DNA of 64,000 nucleotides from Nitrosomonadales bacterium (GTDB lineage Bacteria; Pseudomonadota; Gammaproteobacteria; Burkholderiales; Gallionellaceae): NCBI GenBank assembly GCA_016218415.1, contig JACRED010000008.1, positions 1 to 64,000 of the forward strand, read 5' to 3'. Shown piece by piece: positions 36,067 to 47,729 of this stretch (position 1 is its first letter; each line of letters starts with the position of its first letter). The notes under the pieces were generated by a model. It saw only the letters and a program-made list of their open reading frames with translations, ran no database searches and was not told where the DNA came from. The position numbers and the translations under genes were made by a program.

Positions 36067-37097
36067 GGCTTGGTCTCCTTATTGCCGAACACGGGCGGCT
36101 GGGTCCAGGCATCGATCAATGGCACACAGATGTTCATCAGCAGGGTGGCGAATGCAATGCCGTCCGGGAAACCGCCAAAGGCGCGAATCAGATAAGTGAT
36201 CAACCCCGCCATCGCCGCGAAGATGAGCTTGCCCTTTTGCGTGGTCGGGCTGGTTACCGGATCGGTCAGGATAAAGAACGCGCCTATCATCGCAGCGCCC
36301 GAAAACCAGTGGAACAGCGGGGTCACATAATGGGCGGGGTCGGCCAGGTGGAAGATGCCGGAAGTAAGCAGCAGGGTACCCAGATAGGCGACCGGAATAT
36401 GCCAGCTGATGATGCGCGAAGCCAGCAGATATAAGCCGCCCAGCAAAAATCCCCACGCCACCATCTCGCTGCCCTGTCCCGCCAGGCGGCCATAGATCGG
36501 CATGTCGAGTATCTGGTTGACGTGCTCATCGAGATGCAAATGGGTCTTCAGGGTGTCCAGCGGCGTGGCCATCGTGACCGCGTCCAGTGTCACATTCGGC
36601 GGAAGCGCGCCGCCGAAGATGTATCCCAGCTGGTCGATAAAGCTCAGCTCGACCTGTCCCAGACCGTGCGGCGTGATCCAGTGCGTCATGTGCACCGGAA
36701 ACGAGATGATCAGCACCGCATAGCCTATCATCGCCGGGTTGAACGGATTGTTGCCTAGCCCGCCGTACAAGTGCTTGGAAACGCTGATCGCGAATGCGGT
36801 GCCGACCACCACCATCCACCAGGGCGCCAGCGGCGGAATCGATAACGCGAGCAGCCAGGCGGTGAGCAGCGCGCTGTTGTCTTTCAGGAACGGCGCGATG
36901 GGCCGGTCGCGCAACTTGAGCATTGCAGCCTCGGTCGCCAGCGCGGTGATGCTGGCCAGCGTGATCGACACCAGGATCGCCGGGCCGAAATACCAGACAT
37001 AGAGCGCAATGCCGGGAATCAGCGCCAGCAAGACCTTGAACATGATCTGCGAGACTGAATCCGGCTTGTTGAGGAAAGGTGCAAAAAATGCGCTCAT
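36063..37097 (-). CDS. rsxD: Rsx/Rnf electron transport complex subunit D
   Basis: 344 residues; E. coli RsxD has 352. Many membrane helices; the covalent-FMN site is seen as LDAVTMATPLDTLKT. GGLGNNPFNPAMIGYAVLII and PLFHWFSGAAMIGAFFILTD are typical. The track start at 37139 lies inside rsxC. The ATG at 37097 follows the rsxC TAA after one base, with AAGGAA in the right place. Confidence 0.95.
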   Translation of the reverse strand: MSAFFAPFLNKPDSVSQIMFKVLLALIPGIALYVWYFGPAILVSITLASITALATEAAMLKLRDRPIAPFLKDNSALLTAWLLALSIPPLAPWWMVVVGTAFAISVSKHLYGGLGNNPFNPAMIGYAVLIISFPVHMTHWITPHGLGQVELSFIDQLGYIFGGALPPNVTLDAVTMATPLDTLKTHLHLDEHVNQILDMPIYGRLAGQGSEMVAWGFLLGGLYLLASRIISWHIPVAYLGTLLLTSGIFHLADPAHYVTPLFHWFSGAAMIGAFFILTDPVTSPTTQKGKLIFAAMAGLITYLIRAFGGFPDGIAFATLLMNICVPLIDAWTQPPVFGNKETKP

Positions 37098-37098
37098 G

Positions 37099-38637
37099 TT
37101 ATTCCTTGGGAAGCGCTGCTTCGGGTTGGACTGTTTCAAGGGGACGGGCGGCGCCGGTTTCGGTTAATGCGCTTTCCGATGCCAGTTGCGTTTTGATCGC
37201 CTGTTCCTTGGCGGCTTTTTCCTTGGCCGCCAGCTTTTCCGCCTTTTCCTGCTTCTCGCGCTCGACGCGGTATTCGCGGAATTCGTGGCGCTCGCGCGCC
37301 CTGTCCGCGTTCCGCTTCTCCTCGGCGCGCGCGCGAATTTCGCTCTTGGCAAAAGTGTAATACTGCACCAGCGGGATGTGGCTGGGGCAGACATAGCTGC
37401 ATGCGCCGCACTCGATGCAGTCGAACAGATGGTATTGCTGCGCCTTGCCGAATTCCTTGGCCTTGGCAAACCAGTACAATTCCTGCGGCTGCAACTCCGC
37501 AGGACAGACATCCGCGCAGCGTGTGCAGCGGATGCAGGGCAGGGCGGGCGGGGCGGGCGGGAACAATGCGTCCGACATCGCGATGATGCAGTTGGTCGCC
37601 TTGATCACGCCCACCGTGGCGGCAGGCAGATTCACACCCATCATCGGCCCGCCCATGATGTAACGGTCGGTATCCGGCTTGTTACCGGCCAGCGCGACCA
37701 GTTCGTTCACCGGTGTGCCGATCAGCACTTCATAGTTCTGCGCGCGCTCGACGTTGCCGGTGACGGTCACGACGCGCGAGATCAGCGGCTCGCCATGGGC
37801 AAGCGCTCGCCACACACTGTAAGCGGTGGCCACATTGAAGCATTGCACGCCCATCTCGGTGGAGCGCACGCCGTGCGCGACCTCGATGCCGGTCAGTATC
37901 CTGATCAGTTGTTTCGCGCCGCCGCTTGGATACATCGTGGGCACCGGGATCGCTTCCATGCGCTCGTGCCTGCCGTCCTGTATCGCCCGCTTCATCGCGG
38001 CTATCGCTTCGGGTTTGTTGTCCTCGATGCCGATCAGCACCTCTTCGGCCTGCAGCAACTCGCGCAACAACTCCGCACCGCTCAGGATATCGGCGGCACG
38101 TTCGCGCATCAGCATGTCGTCGCAGGTGATGTAGGGTTCGCACTCGGCGCCGTTGAGCACCAGCGTGGTGATCTTGTGACGATGCGCATCGGCCTTCAGG
38201 TCGCTGGGAAATACCGCGCCGCCCAGTCCCACCACCCCCGCTTTGCGCAGTTTGTGCCGCAATTCCGAATGCGGCGTATTTTTCAGGTCTGCTCCGCTGT
38301 GCTCTATCCATTCGTCCTTGCCGTCCGGGACGATGGTGATGCACAGGTCCGGCAAACCGGAAGGATGGGCCACCAGCTGCATGTCTATCGCGGTCACCGT
38401 ACCCGAGGTGGAAGCATGCACACCGCTGGACTGCCGCCCTTGCGACAGTCCGATCTTCTGTCCCTTGAGCACGCGCTCGCCGACCTGCACGATGGGTTTG
38501 GCGCGGCCGCCCACATGCTGATGCAACGAAATGACCAGTTTCGAGGGGATGGCTGCCTGTGCGATGGGCGTGCGCGTCGACTCCGCTTTGTGGGTGGGCG
38601 GGTGCACGCCGCCGTGGAATTTATGCAGGGTTCTCAT
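37099..38637 (-). CDS. rsxC: Rsx/Rnf electron transport complex subunit C
   Basis: 512 residues from the ATG at 38637; the track start at 38841 lies in rsxB. The NADH/FMN-binding part resembles Nuo[38 protein letters not shown] and [16 protein letters not shown]. Two [4Fe-4S] motifs follow, [12 protein letters not shown] and [12 protein letters not shown]. After these comes a Lys/Glu/Ala-rich helical tail of about 80 residues, shorter than the repeat tail of E. coli RsxC (740 residues). It accepts electrons at the cytoplasmic face. Its start overlaps the rsxB stop by four bases. Confidence 0.96.
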   Translation of the reverse strand: MRTLHKFHGGVHPPTHKAESTRTPIAQAAIPSKLVISLHQHVGGRAKPIVQVGERVLKGQKIGLSQGRQSSGVHASTSGTVTAIDMQLVAHPSGLPDLCITIVPDGKDEWIEHSGADLKNTPHSELRHKLRKAGVVGLGGAVFPSDLKADAHRHKITTLVLNGAECEPYITCDDMLMRERAADILSGAELLRELLQAEEVLIGIEDNKPEAIAAMKRAIQDGRHERMEAIPVPTMYPSGGAKQLIRILTGIEVAHGVRSTEMGVQCFNVATAYSVWRALAHGEPLISRVVTVTGNVERAQNYEVLIGTPVNELVALAGNKPDTDRYIMGGPMMGVNLPAATVGVIKATNCIIAMSDALFPPAPPALPCIRCTRCADVCPAELQPQELYWFAKAKEFGKAQQYHLFDCIECGACSYVCPSHIPLVQYYTFAKSEIRARAEEKRNADRARERHEFREYRVEREKQEKAEKLAAKEKAAKEQAIKTQLASESALTETGAARPLETVQPEAALPKE

Positions 38638-39182
38638 GCGGCAGCCTGGATAGGATAGACCGGATAACGCCACTTCCAGTTGGTGATCTGCTCCTCGATA
38701 GGCAGCATGCTGATGCAGTCCACCGGGCAGGGTGCAACACACAACTCGCAGCCGGTGCATTCTGCCGCGACGATGGTGTGCATCTGTTTTGCTGCGCCGG
38801 CAATGGCATCTACAGGACAGGCCTGGATGCACAGCGTGCACCCGATGCAGGTGTTCTCGTCGATGAACGCGACCGATTTCGGCTTGGGCTGGGTATCACC
38901 ACCGAAGGGTATCGGATCGACTCCGAGCAGGTCGGCCAGTTTCTGTATGCCTTCCTCGCCGCCGGGCGGGCATTTGTTGATCGTTGCTTCCCCGGCTGCG
39001 ATCGCCGTCGCATAGGGCTTGCAACCGGGGAATCCGCACTGTCCGCACTGCGTCTGTGGCAAAACCGCATCGATCTTGTCCACCAGCGGATTGCCCTGCA
39101 CGCGGAATTTTATCGCGGCAAAACCCAGCACCGCGCCCAGCACAATTGCGATAGCGGCCATCACCAGCAACGCACTCAACAT
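38634..39182 (-). CDS. rsxB: Rsx/Rnf electron transport complex subunit B (ferredoxin)
   Basis: 182 residues from the ATG at 39182, which shares one base with the rsxA stop (TAATG). An N-terminal membrane helix ([20 protein letters not shown]) is followed by the Fe-S domain [18 protein letters not shown] and two ferredoxin motifs, [12 protein letters not shown] and [12 protein letters not shown]. The track ORF begins far upstream in another frame of rsxA. The subunit passes electrons between RsxC and the membrane part. Confidence 0.96.
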   Translation of the reverse strand: MLSALLVMAAIAIVLGAVLGFAAIKFRVQGNPLVDKIDAVLPQTQCGQCGFPGCKPYATAIAAGEATINKCPPGGEEGIQKLADLLGVDPIPFGGDTQPKPKSVAFIDENTCIGCTLCIQACPVDAIAGAAKQMHTIVAAECTGCELCVAPCPVDCISMLPIEEQITNWKWRYPVYPIQAAA

Positions 39183-39757
39183 TATTTGATCAGCCCCGAG
39201 AACCCCATGAATGACAGGCTCATCAATCCGGCGGTGATCATCGCGATCGCCGATCCCTTGAAAATCACCGGCACATCCGCGCCTTCCATGCGCTCGCGCA
39301 ATCCCGCGAACAGCACCATCACCAGCGTGAAGCCCAGCGCGCCGCCCATACCGAAGAAGATCGATTCCATGAAATTGTGTTTGGCTTGCACATTCAGCAA
39401 CGGAATGCCCAACACCGCGCAGTTGGTGGTGATCAGCGGCAGGTAGATGCCCAGCACCTGATAGAGCACCGGGCTGGTTTTCGCCACAACCATTTCGGTA
39501 AACTGCACGATGCCGGCGATCACCACGATGAACGACAACGTGGTCAGATACGAGAGTTCGGGCCCGAGCAGGTATTCGTTGATCAAATAGCTGGACCCCG
39601 AGGCCAGGGTCAGCACGAAGGTGGTTGCTGCGCCCATGCCGATGGAAGCCTCCAGTTTTTTGGAGACGCCCATGAACGGACACAGCCCGAGGATCTTGAC
39701 CATCACGATGTTATTCACGAACACCGTGGCGAGCAGGATCAGCAGATATTCAGTCAT
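39182..39757 (-). CDS. rsxA: Rsx/Rnf electron transport complex subunit A
   Basis: 191 residues (E. coli 193), six membrane helices. It starts [20 protein letters not shown]. It contains [20 protein letters not shown] and the conserved [14 protein letters not shown]. It is the first gene of the operon, behind a promoter with an inverted repeat. In E. coli the complex keeps SoxR reduced; in other bacteria the Rnf complex couples ferredoxin/NAD to ion flow. The role here is not decided by the sequence. Confidence 0.97.
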   Translation of the reverse strand: MTEYLLILLATVFVNNIVMVKILGLCPFMGVSKKLEASIGMGAATTFVLTLASGSSYLINEYLLGPELSYLTTLSFIVVIAGIVQFTEMVVAKTSPVLYQVLGIYLPLITTNCAVLGIPLLNVQAKHNFMESIFFGMGGALGFTLVMVLFAGLRERMEGADVPVIFKGSAIAMITAGLMSLSFMGFSGLIK

Positions 39758-39783
39758 CGCGATACCTTATAAGTCAGGCGCGG

Positions 39784-39829
39784 ATTATCCACCGATTCAT
39801 ATGCCGCTTCAACCACGTTGGCGGCATAT
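39784..39829 (-). promoter_or_regulatory. rsxA promoter with overlapping inverted repeat
   Basis: On the minus strand, TTGAAG (39807-39812) and GATAAT (39784-39789) are 17 bases apart, a good sigma70 promoter 27 bases before the rsxA ATG. A perfect 9-base inverted repeat, ATATGCCGC / GCGGCATAT (39799-39807 and 39821-39829), touches the -35 box. It is a candidate operator. Confidence 0.55.
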
Positions 39830-39882
39830 CGTTATTCCGGAAAGTTATTCTGTTGCGTTTATATGATCAATGCGGATGCAGG

Positions 39883-39924
39883 GGGCCATGCCCGCGATTG
39901 TCTTTTTGTTCGCGGGCATGGCCC
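39883..39924. repeat. Perfect 15-base inverted repeat between ubiB and rsxA
   Basis: GGGCCATGCCCGCGA (39883-39897) and its exact complement TCGCGGGCATGGCCC (39910-39924) flank a 12-base loop containing TTTTT. It begins 15 bases after the ubiB stop. No T-run follows on the minus strand, so it is not a standard intrinsic terminator. It may end ubiB transcription another way, stabilise the 3' end, or be a mobile repeat. Confidence 0.7.
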
Positions 39925-39938
39925 GCTTCTGCAGGATG

Positions 39939-41468
39939 TTACTGTGTGTAAAACCTGACAACCTCCCACGCCGCAATACCCACCAGCAATATACTGATCA
40001 GCGTCAACAGGGAGTTATAACGCTTCTGCTGGCGCAAAAGTTTACGCAGCGTCTCATCGTTTTCATTGTCGTGGCGCTCGGTCAGGTAGCGGTGCAGCAG
40101 GCGCGGCAATTGCGGCAGCAGGGTGGCGTAGTTCGGCGCCTCGACCTTCAGCGCCTTGATGAAACCGCGCCAGCCGACCTGTTCGTTCATCCAGCGCTCC
40201 AGCCAGGGCTTGGCGGTCTTCCACAGGTCCAGTTCGGGGTCCAGTTGCAGGCCCAGCCCCTCGATGTTTAGCAGCGTCTTTTGCAGCAGCACCAGTTGCG
40301 GCTGGATCTCAATGCCGAAACGGCGCGAGGTCTGAAACAGCCGCAGCAACACGCGCCCGAACGACACCTCGCGCAGCGGCTTGTCGAAAATCGGCTCGCA
40401 CACCGCGCGGATCGCGGCTTCCAGTTCGTCCACCCGGGTCTCGGCCGGTGCCCAGCCGGACTCAATGTGCACCTCTGCGACACGTTTGTAATCGCGGCGG
40501 AAGAACGCGATGAAGTTCTGCGCGAGATAGCGTTTGTCCACATCGGTCAGCGTGCCCATGATGCCGAAATCCAGCGCGATGTATTGCCCACTGGCGGCCA
40601 CCTGCACGTTGCCCGGATGCATGTCGGCATGGAAGAATCCGTCGCGGAACACCTGGGTGTAGAAGATCTCCACGCCGTCCGACGCCAGTTTGGAAATGTT
40701 CACCTCGGCGGCCCGCAGCGCATCCACTTGGCTGATCGGTGTGCCGTACATGCGCTCCATCACCATCACTTCCGGCGTGCAAAAGTCCCAGTACATTTCG
40801 GGAACCAGCAGCAGATTAGAACCGGCAAAGTTGCGCCGCAACTGGCTGGCATTCGCGGCCTCGCGGGTCAGGTCCAGCTCGTCGGCCAGATGTTTCTCGA
40901 ATTCGCCGACCACTTCGCGCGGCTTGAGGCGACGACCATCCGCCCAGAGTTTTTCCACCATCTCCGCCGCCACCTTCAGCAGCGCGAGATCGTGGGCGAT
41001 GATGCGGCTGATGCCGGGGCGCAGCAGCTTCACCGCCGCCTGACGACCATCCGGCAGCACCGCAAAATGCACCTGCGCGACCGAGGCGCTGGCCACCGGC
41101 GTTTCCTCGAAGCTCTGGAACACCTCGTTTAACGGCTTGCCATAGGTCGCCTCCAGCACCGCGACAGCCTGGGCGGAAGGGAAGGGCGGCACCTGGTCCT
41201 GCAACTTGGCGAGCTCGTCGGCGATGTCGGCAGGCATCAGGTCGCGTCGCGTCGATAGCATCTGCCCGAACTTCACAAAGATCGGCCCGAGATTCTCCAG
41301 CGCCAGCCGCAGCCTGACCGCACGCGGTTTCTTGGTGCTGCGCATGAACAGCAGAATATTCAGCGGCACGCGCATCCAGCGCACCCGCTCGTGCGCGAGC
41401 AGGAACTCGTCCAGCCCGAAACGCAGCACGACGTAGATGATTTTGATTAAGCGGAAGAGGCGCAGCAA
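39939..41468 (-). CDS. ubiB: UbiB-family atypical kinase/ATPase of ubiquinone biosynthesis
   Basis: 509 residues. The family features are seen in order: the KxGQ motif [26 protein letters not shown], the Ala-rich loop [23 protein letters not shown] and the LDFGIMG metal motif. A C-terminal membrane helix [20 protein letters not shown] anchors it. The likely TTG start at 41468 gives [20 protein letters not shown] as in the family. UbiB supports coenzyme Q assembly in the membrane. It is separate from other ubi genes here. Confidence 0.93.
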   Translation of the reverse strand: MLRLFRLIKIIYVVLRFGLDEFLLAHERVRWMRVPLNILLFMRSTKKPRAVRLRLALENLGPIFVKFGQMLSTRRDLMPADIADELAKLQDQVPPFPSAQAVAVLEATYGKPLNEVFQSFEETPVASASVAQVHFAVLPDGRQAAVKLLRPGISRIIAHDLALLKVAAEMVEKLWADGRRLKPREVVGEFEKHLADELDLTREAANASQLRRNFAGSNLLLVPEMYWDFCTPEVMVMERMYGTPISQVDALRAAEVNISKLASDGVEIFYTQVFRDGFFHADMHPGNVQVAASGQYIALDFGIMGTLTDVDKRYLAQNFIAFFRRDYKRVAEVHIESGWAPAETRVDELEAAIRAVCEPIFDKPLREVSFGRVLLRLFQTSRRFGIEIQPQLVLLQKTLLNIEGLGLQLDPELDLWKTAKPWLERWMNEQVGWRGFIKALKVEAPNYATLLPQLPRLLHRYLTERHDNENDETLRKLLRQQKRYNSLLTLISILLVGIAAWEVVRFYTQ

Positions 41469-41522
41469 GGGTGGATGGCTTTCTTGATTGTTCTATTGTT
41501 TCTAATGCACGCGATTTGAACC

Positions 41523-41840
41523 TTAGCCTGCGTTTTTATCGTTCGTTGTCGCAGTACGTTTGCGCCAATATCCAGGCTCGCGATGACTGTGCATTACAGC
41601 AATGATCAGCACGTAATCGGTTTCAATTGAGTAAAGTACCGCATAAGGAAAAACGCGGGTCAGGCAACGACGAATATCCTCATCAAGCACAGGCCAGTGC
41701 TCGGGTGTTTCAACTATCTGCTGAACGACATGTTCCACCGCAGATATAAACCGGAGCTCCAAACCATCCTGGCATCCAGCATAAAAGCGAGCGGCATCTT
41801 CATACTCGTCAAGTGCATCAGGATGGAACTCGAATCTCAT
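41523..41840 (-). CDS. ParE/RelE-type toxin
   Basis: 105 residues. MRFEFHPDALDEYEDAARFY is the typical RelE/ParE N-terminus, followed by GLELRFISAVEHVVQQIVET, PYAVLYSIETDYVLIIAVMH and SHREPGYW. The start overlaps the antitoxin stop by four bases. The pair is independent of the ParD/ParE system at 244-816, and the proteins differ. The target (gyrase or mRNA) cannot be told, but gyrB lies less than 0.5 kb away. Confidence 0.85.
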   Translation of the reverse strand: MRFEFHPDALDEYEDAARFYAGCQDGLELRFISAVEHVVQQIVETPEHWPVLDEDIRRCLTRVFPYAVLYSIETDYVLIIAVMHSHREPGYWRKRTATTNDKNAG

Positions 41841-42070
41841 CGTGCAACCGATTTCCGCACACGCTCCAAAGCTTCCCGTCCCGGGATGGTTTTAATTCGG
41901 CCATTCCTGACGTCATCACGACGGAGGTGCGCTTCGACCACCCAAAGTTGCCGAATATAGCCATCCTCCAAGGGATCAAGACTTTCAACGAGGCGATCCG
42001 CAAGCAACGCACGAGCTTCGCTGGGAAGGGCCAGTGCTTCCTCGGCGATTTGTTCAACGGTGAAGTTCAT
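41837..42070 (-). CDS. Addiction-module antitoxin (PF09720-like)
   Basis: 77 residues from the ATG at 42070, with CAGGAG eight bases upstream; the track start at 42097 is less likely. The stretch TVEQIAEEALALPSEARALL followed by ADRLVESLD is the hallmark of the TIGR02574/PF09720 unstable antitoxins usually found with ParE-type toxins. It should bind and silence the toxin encoded just after it. Confidence 0.85.
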   Translation of the reverse strand: MNFTVEQIAEEALALPSEARALLADRLVESLDPLEDGYIRQLWVVEAHLRRDDVRNGRIKTIPGREALERVRKSVAR

Positions 42071-42302
42071 GTTTTGGACTCCTGTGTATGATTCCATTTA
42101 GTAAAACTATTGTGATGCTGACCCCTTTAGCTAATGAAAGTGTGGATCGACCGAATACGAAAACGCTATCAGCATGCCGCCAATAATCAATTGGCCTGCA
42201 GCAATAAACTTTAAATTTATCTTCAAAGTCATCTGATGACCTAACATAAAGTAGACGCCCTTAACAACAGGGGCAGACCAACGTTTTTAGCCTCTGCAAA
42301 TA
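42071..42302. other. 232-base gap between the toxin-antitoxin pair and gyrB
   Basis: AT-rich, with no ORF or RNA gene recognised and no clear gyrB terminator hairpin. It must contain the promoter of the antitoxin gene, but no convincing pair of hexamers was found. Confidence 0.4.
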
Positions 42303-44765
<2,463 letters not shown>

Positions 44766-44766
44766 A

Positions 44767-45873
44767 TTAGATGCGCATCGGCATGACAACGTAACGGAAG
44801 TCGTCATTATCCGGCGTTGTTATCAAAATACTGCTGTTCGGGTCGCCGAACGAAAAGACCGCTATTTCGCTGCTGATATTATTCAATCCATCCATCAGGT
44901 AGTTGACGTTAAAGCCGATATCGATGGCTTCGCCGTGGTAATCCGTCTCGATCTCTTCCTGGGCTTCTTCCTGTTCGCTGTTGCTGCTGATGATGCTTAA
45001 ATTCTTTTCGGTCAATACAAAGCGCACACCGCGGAATTTTTCGTTGGACAGGATCGCCGCGCGTTGCAGTGCCTGCTGGATACCCAGACGATTCATGTTC
45101 AGGTGGTTGCTGTACTTGGGGATAACGCGCTCGTAGTCAGGAAATTTTCCATCTATCACCTTGGTTACCAGGGTGATGCCGGAAAATGTCGCTTTGACCT
45201 GCTGTGCAGAAAACTCAAGCTCTACGGTATCTTCACCATCACCCAGAAGCTTGGACAGCTCAACCACAGCTTTGCGAGGCAGTATGATTTCCTGCTTTTC
45301 ATGGTTACCGTCGATAGTTCCCGCGTTGTATGCCAAGCGGTGTCCGTCTGTCGCTACGACTTTGAGTTTATTTCCCTCGATGATCAGCAAGACACCATTC
45401 AGGTAGTAACGAACATCCTGTTGTGCCATCGCATACTGAACGGAAAGCAACAAGGATTTAAGGGCTGATTGTTGAAGTACGATCTTTTTTGAATCTACCA
45501 GCTGGCTGTTAAGTTTAGGGAAATCCTGGGCAGGCAAAGTCTGCAAACTGAAGCGGCTCTTGTTAGATTTGATCAGTGCTTTGTTTTCCTTGGTCTCGAT
45601 CGAGATGGTGTTTTGTTCGGGAAGGATGCGAAGGATCTCCTGGAACTTTTTTCCTCCAACGGTAATCGCAGAAATTTCACCATCGTCTTTTTTTGTGTCT
45701 ACGGTAGTCGTAATCTGGATTTCCAGATCAGTAGCGGTAAATCGTATTTTGCCGGGCGTTTTTTCAATCAACACATTAGACAAGATTGGCAAGGTTTGCT
45801 TGCGTTCAACGATGCCGATTACAACTTGCAGCGGTTTAAGTATGGTTTCTTTTTTTGTTTTTTCAATAAACAT
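44767..45873 (-). CDS. dnaN: DNA polymerase III beta subunit (sliding clamp)
   Basis: 368 residues from the ATG at 45873 (the track start at 45891 adds six residues). Typical stretches are LSNVLIEKTPGKIRFTATDL, LLIIEGNKLKVVATDGHRLA, PDYERVIPKYSNHLNMNRLG and the terminal YVVMPMRI. The dimeric ring tethers the replicative polymerase. It lies between dnaA and gyrB in the usual order. Confidence 0.98.
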   Translation of the reverse strand: MFIEKTKKETILKPLQVVIGIVERKQTLPILSNVLIEKTPGKIRFTATDLEIQITTTVDTKKDDGEISAITVGGKKFQEILRILPEQNTISIETKENKALIKSNKSRFSLQTLPAQDFPKLNSQLVDSKKIVLQQSALKSLLLSVQYAMAQQDVRYYLNGVLLIIEGNKLKVVATDGHRLAYNAGTIDGNHEKQEIILPRKAVVELSKLLGDGEDTVELEFSAQQVKATFSGITLVTKVIDGKFPDYERVIPKYSNHLNMNRLGIQQALQRAAILSNEKFRGVRFVLTEKNLSIISSNSEQEEAQEEIETDYHGEAIDIGFNVNYLMDGLNNISSEIAVFSFGDPNSSILITTPDNDDFRYVVMPMRI

Positions 45874-46071
45874 AATATAAATTCCTAACAATACTAATAA
45901 TGGGGTGCTGTTCCCGTTGGTAAGGTTGATTAATCAATAAAAAACAAGGTGATACATTAATAGTTATAGACCTGTTTGGTTGTTGGTTGGGTAACTGATA
46001 AATGTGGATAACTTTTTCATTTTCATTTTTGTTCTGGTTGTTAACAAAGTATGCACAGTTAATTCACCACC
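45874..46071. other. AT-rich dnaA-dnaN spacer with DnaA boxes, oriC candidate
   Basis: 198 bases, strongly AT-rich. It contains a perfect DnaA box TGTGGATAA (46003-46011), a one-mismatch box GTATGCACA (46049-46057) and runs such as TTAATCAATAAAAAAC that could serve as an unwinding element. Either this spacer or the dnaA-rpmH spacer is the core origin. The strand switch of genes favours the latter; the AT-rich tracts favour this one. Confidence 0.5.
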
Positions 46072-47436
46072 TTATCCTTTTAAGGTTTGCAGTAATATCT
46101 TGTAATCGGCATCCATGGTTGTGTTACTTGCTCTCAGGTCGGCAATTGTTTTGCAGGCGTGGATCACGGTCGAATGATCTTTTCCTCCAAACGAGTTGCC
46201 TATTTCCGGGAGGCTCATTGTTGTTAATTCCCTGGCCAAAGTCATGGCGAGCTGTCTTGGTCGCGTGAGATTTCGGGTGCGTTTTTTAGAGAGCAGGTCG
46301 CTGATTTTGAGGCGATAGTATTCTGCCACGGTTTTTTGAATATTCTCGACCGATATCTGCCGGCTTTGTGCAACCAGGATGTCTTTCAAGGCTTCCTTTG
46401 CTGTTTCCACTGAAATGATACGTTTGTGGAATTTTGCATACGCTTCGACGCGTTTTAATGCGCCTTCAAGTTCACGGATATTCGAGTTAACGTGTTTAGC
46501 AACAAAAAATGCGACGGTGTCATCAAGCGTATAGCCGCCCAGAGAAGCTTTTTTCAACAGGATGGCTACGCGCATTTCCAATTCTGGAGGTTCAATCGCC
46601 ACGGTCAGGCCCCATCCAAAACGGGAAACCAGTCGGCTTTCCAGTCCCGCGATCTCTTTGGGAAAGGTGTCGCTGGTTAAGATAACCTGTTTGTGTGAAT
46701 CAACCAACGTATTGAAAGCGTAAAAGAATTCCTCTTGAGTTTTGGCTTTCCCAGCAAAAAACTGGATATCGTCGATGAGCAGGATATCCAGGGAATGGTA
46801 GAACTGTTTGAATTCCTCAAATTTATTTGTCTGGTATGCGCGTACGACATCTGCAACATACCTTTCGGCATGCATGTAGCATATTTTTGCTTGGGGATTG
46901 TTCAAGCGGATCTGATTGCCGATGGCTTGTAATAAATGTGTTTTGCCCAGGCCGACGCCGCCGTATATGAATAGCGGATTATAGGAAACACCAGGCAATT
47001 CAGCTACTTGAGTTGCTGCGGCAAAAGCCAGCTGGTTCGCTTTTCCGATTACAAAGTTGTCGAAAGCAAGATTGGGGTTCAGCTTTCCATATCCGCGGAA
47101 TGATGTTTCGATCTTGGGTTTGTTATCGGCTGGAACGACGGTTTTTGCGGATGTGCCGGGTGGACGCGTTTCGACCGGTTTGCTGGCAGGGGTTATATCG
47201 AGGACGCGAAACTCGAACGAGGGTGCCCGCGAAAAAGCCAAATTGGCCTGTCGAGCGATCTCAGGCAAAAACCGCTCCTGAACGAGTTTCAGGGTAAAGC
47301 TGTTGGGCGCGGTCAGAATCAGTGAGCCGTTCTCGCTTTTGAGCAATAGGGGTTTTATCCAGGAGTTATATTGTTGCGGTGGCAGGCTCTTTTCGAACGA
47401 GCGAAGGCATGAATCCCAAAAAGAAATGTCCTGCAT
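46072..47436 (-). CDS. dnaA: Chromosomal replication initiator DnaA
   Basis: 454 residues. Domain I is at the N-terminus (FWDSCLRSFEKSLPPQQYNS). The AAA+ domain has Walker A GGVGLGKTHL and Walker B LLIDDIQFFAGKAKTQEEFF. The C-terminal DNA-binding signature is GGKDHSTVIHACKTI. It opens the origin by binding DnaA boxes, several of which flank this gene. It is transcribed away from rpmH, with a DnaA box in its own upstream region, consistent with autoregulation. Confidence 0.99.
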   Translation of the reverse strand: MQDISFWDSCLRSFEKSLPPQQYNSWIKPLLLKSENGSLILTAPNSFTLKLVQERFLPEIARQANLAFSRAPSFEFRVLDITPASKPVETRPPGTSAKTVVPADNKPKIETSFRGYGKLNPNLAFDNFVIGKANQLAFAAATQVAELPGVSYNPLFIYGGVGLGKTHLLQAIGNQIRLNNPQAKICYMHAERYVADVVRAYQTNKFEEFKQFYHSLDILLIDDIQFFAGKAKTQEEFFYAFNTLVDSHKQVILTSDTFPKEIAGLESRLVSRFGWGLTVAIEPPELEMRVAILLKKASLGGYTLDDTVAFFVAKHVNSNIRELEGALKRVEAYAKFHKRIISVETAKEALKDILVAQSRQISVENIQKTVAEYYRLKISDLLSKKRTRNLTRPRQLAMTLARELTTMSLPEIGNSFGGKDHSTVIHACKTIADLRASNTTMDADYKILLQTLKG

Positions 47437-47504
47437 AGTTGCGTGGGAAAAATGTTTCGAAGACGGGTAACGATAAGTTTATATTCTACATGGTCGACTT
47501 AAAC

Positions 47505-47513
47505 TTATCCACA
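47505..47513 (+). promoter_or_regulatory. DnaA box upstream of dnaA
   Basis: TTATCCACA, a perfect consensus box, in the 158-base spacer between the divergent dnaA and rpmH genes. It may serve initiation, dnaA autoregulation, or both. Confidence 0.7.
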
Positions 47514-47533
47514 GGCAAAAAAGTAAAATCTAC

Positions 47534-47562
47534 TTGACACACATGCCTTAAGGCTTTGTAAT
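47534..47562 (+). promoter_or_regulatory. rpmH promoter
   Basis: TTGACA (47534-47539), 17 bases, TGTAAT (47557-47562): a strong sigma70 promoter 32 bases before the rpmH ATG. It probably drives rpmH-rnpA-yidD-yidC and perhaps the genes beyond. Confidence 0.75.
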
Positions 47563-47594
47563 AGCAGGTTCTACGATTTACCGAGGACAAAAAC

Positions 47595-47729
47595 ATGAAA
47601 CGCACCTATCAACCGTCAGTAACCAAAAGAAAACGTACCCATGGCTTTTTGGTGCGCATGAAAACACGCGGAGGCCGCGCGGTCATCAATGCGCGTCGTG
47701 CCAGAGGCCGTGCAAGACTCGCAGTTTAA
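47595..47729 (+). CDS. rpmH: 50S ribosomal protein L34
   Basis: 44 residues, too short for the ORF track: [20 protein letters not shown], then [20 protein letters not shown] and RLAV. This is the complete, highly basic L34 of the large ribosomal subunit. It is the first gene of the divergent group and has its own strong promoter. Its 3' part overlaps the rnpA frame. Confidence 0.98.
   Translation: MKRTYQPSVTKRKRTHGFLVRMKTRGGRAVINARRARGRARLAV

Noticed and set aside
37186-38658. 490-residue plus-strand ORF
   Set aside because: Exact antisense shadow of rsxC in a GC-rich gene; His/Arg-rich composition with no motif.
39883-39924. Hairpin called as intrinsic terminator
   Set aside because: No T-run follows the stem on either strand; kept only as an inverted repeat.
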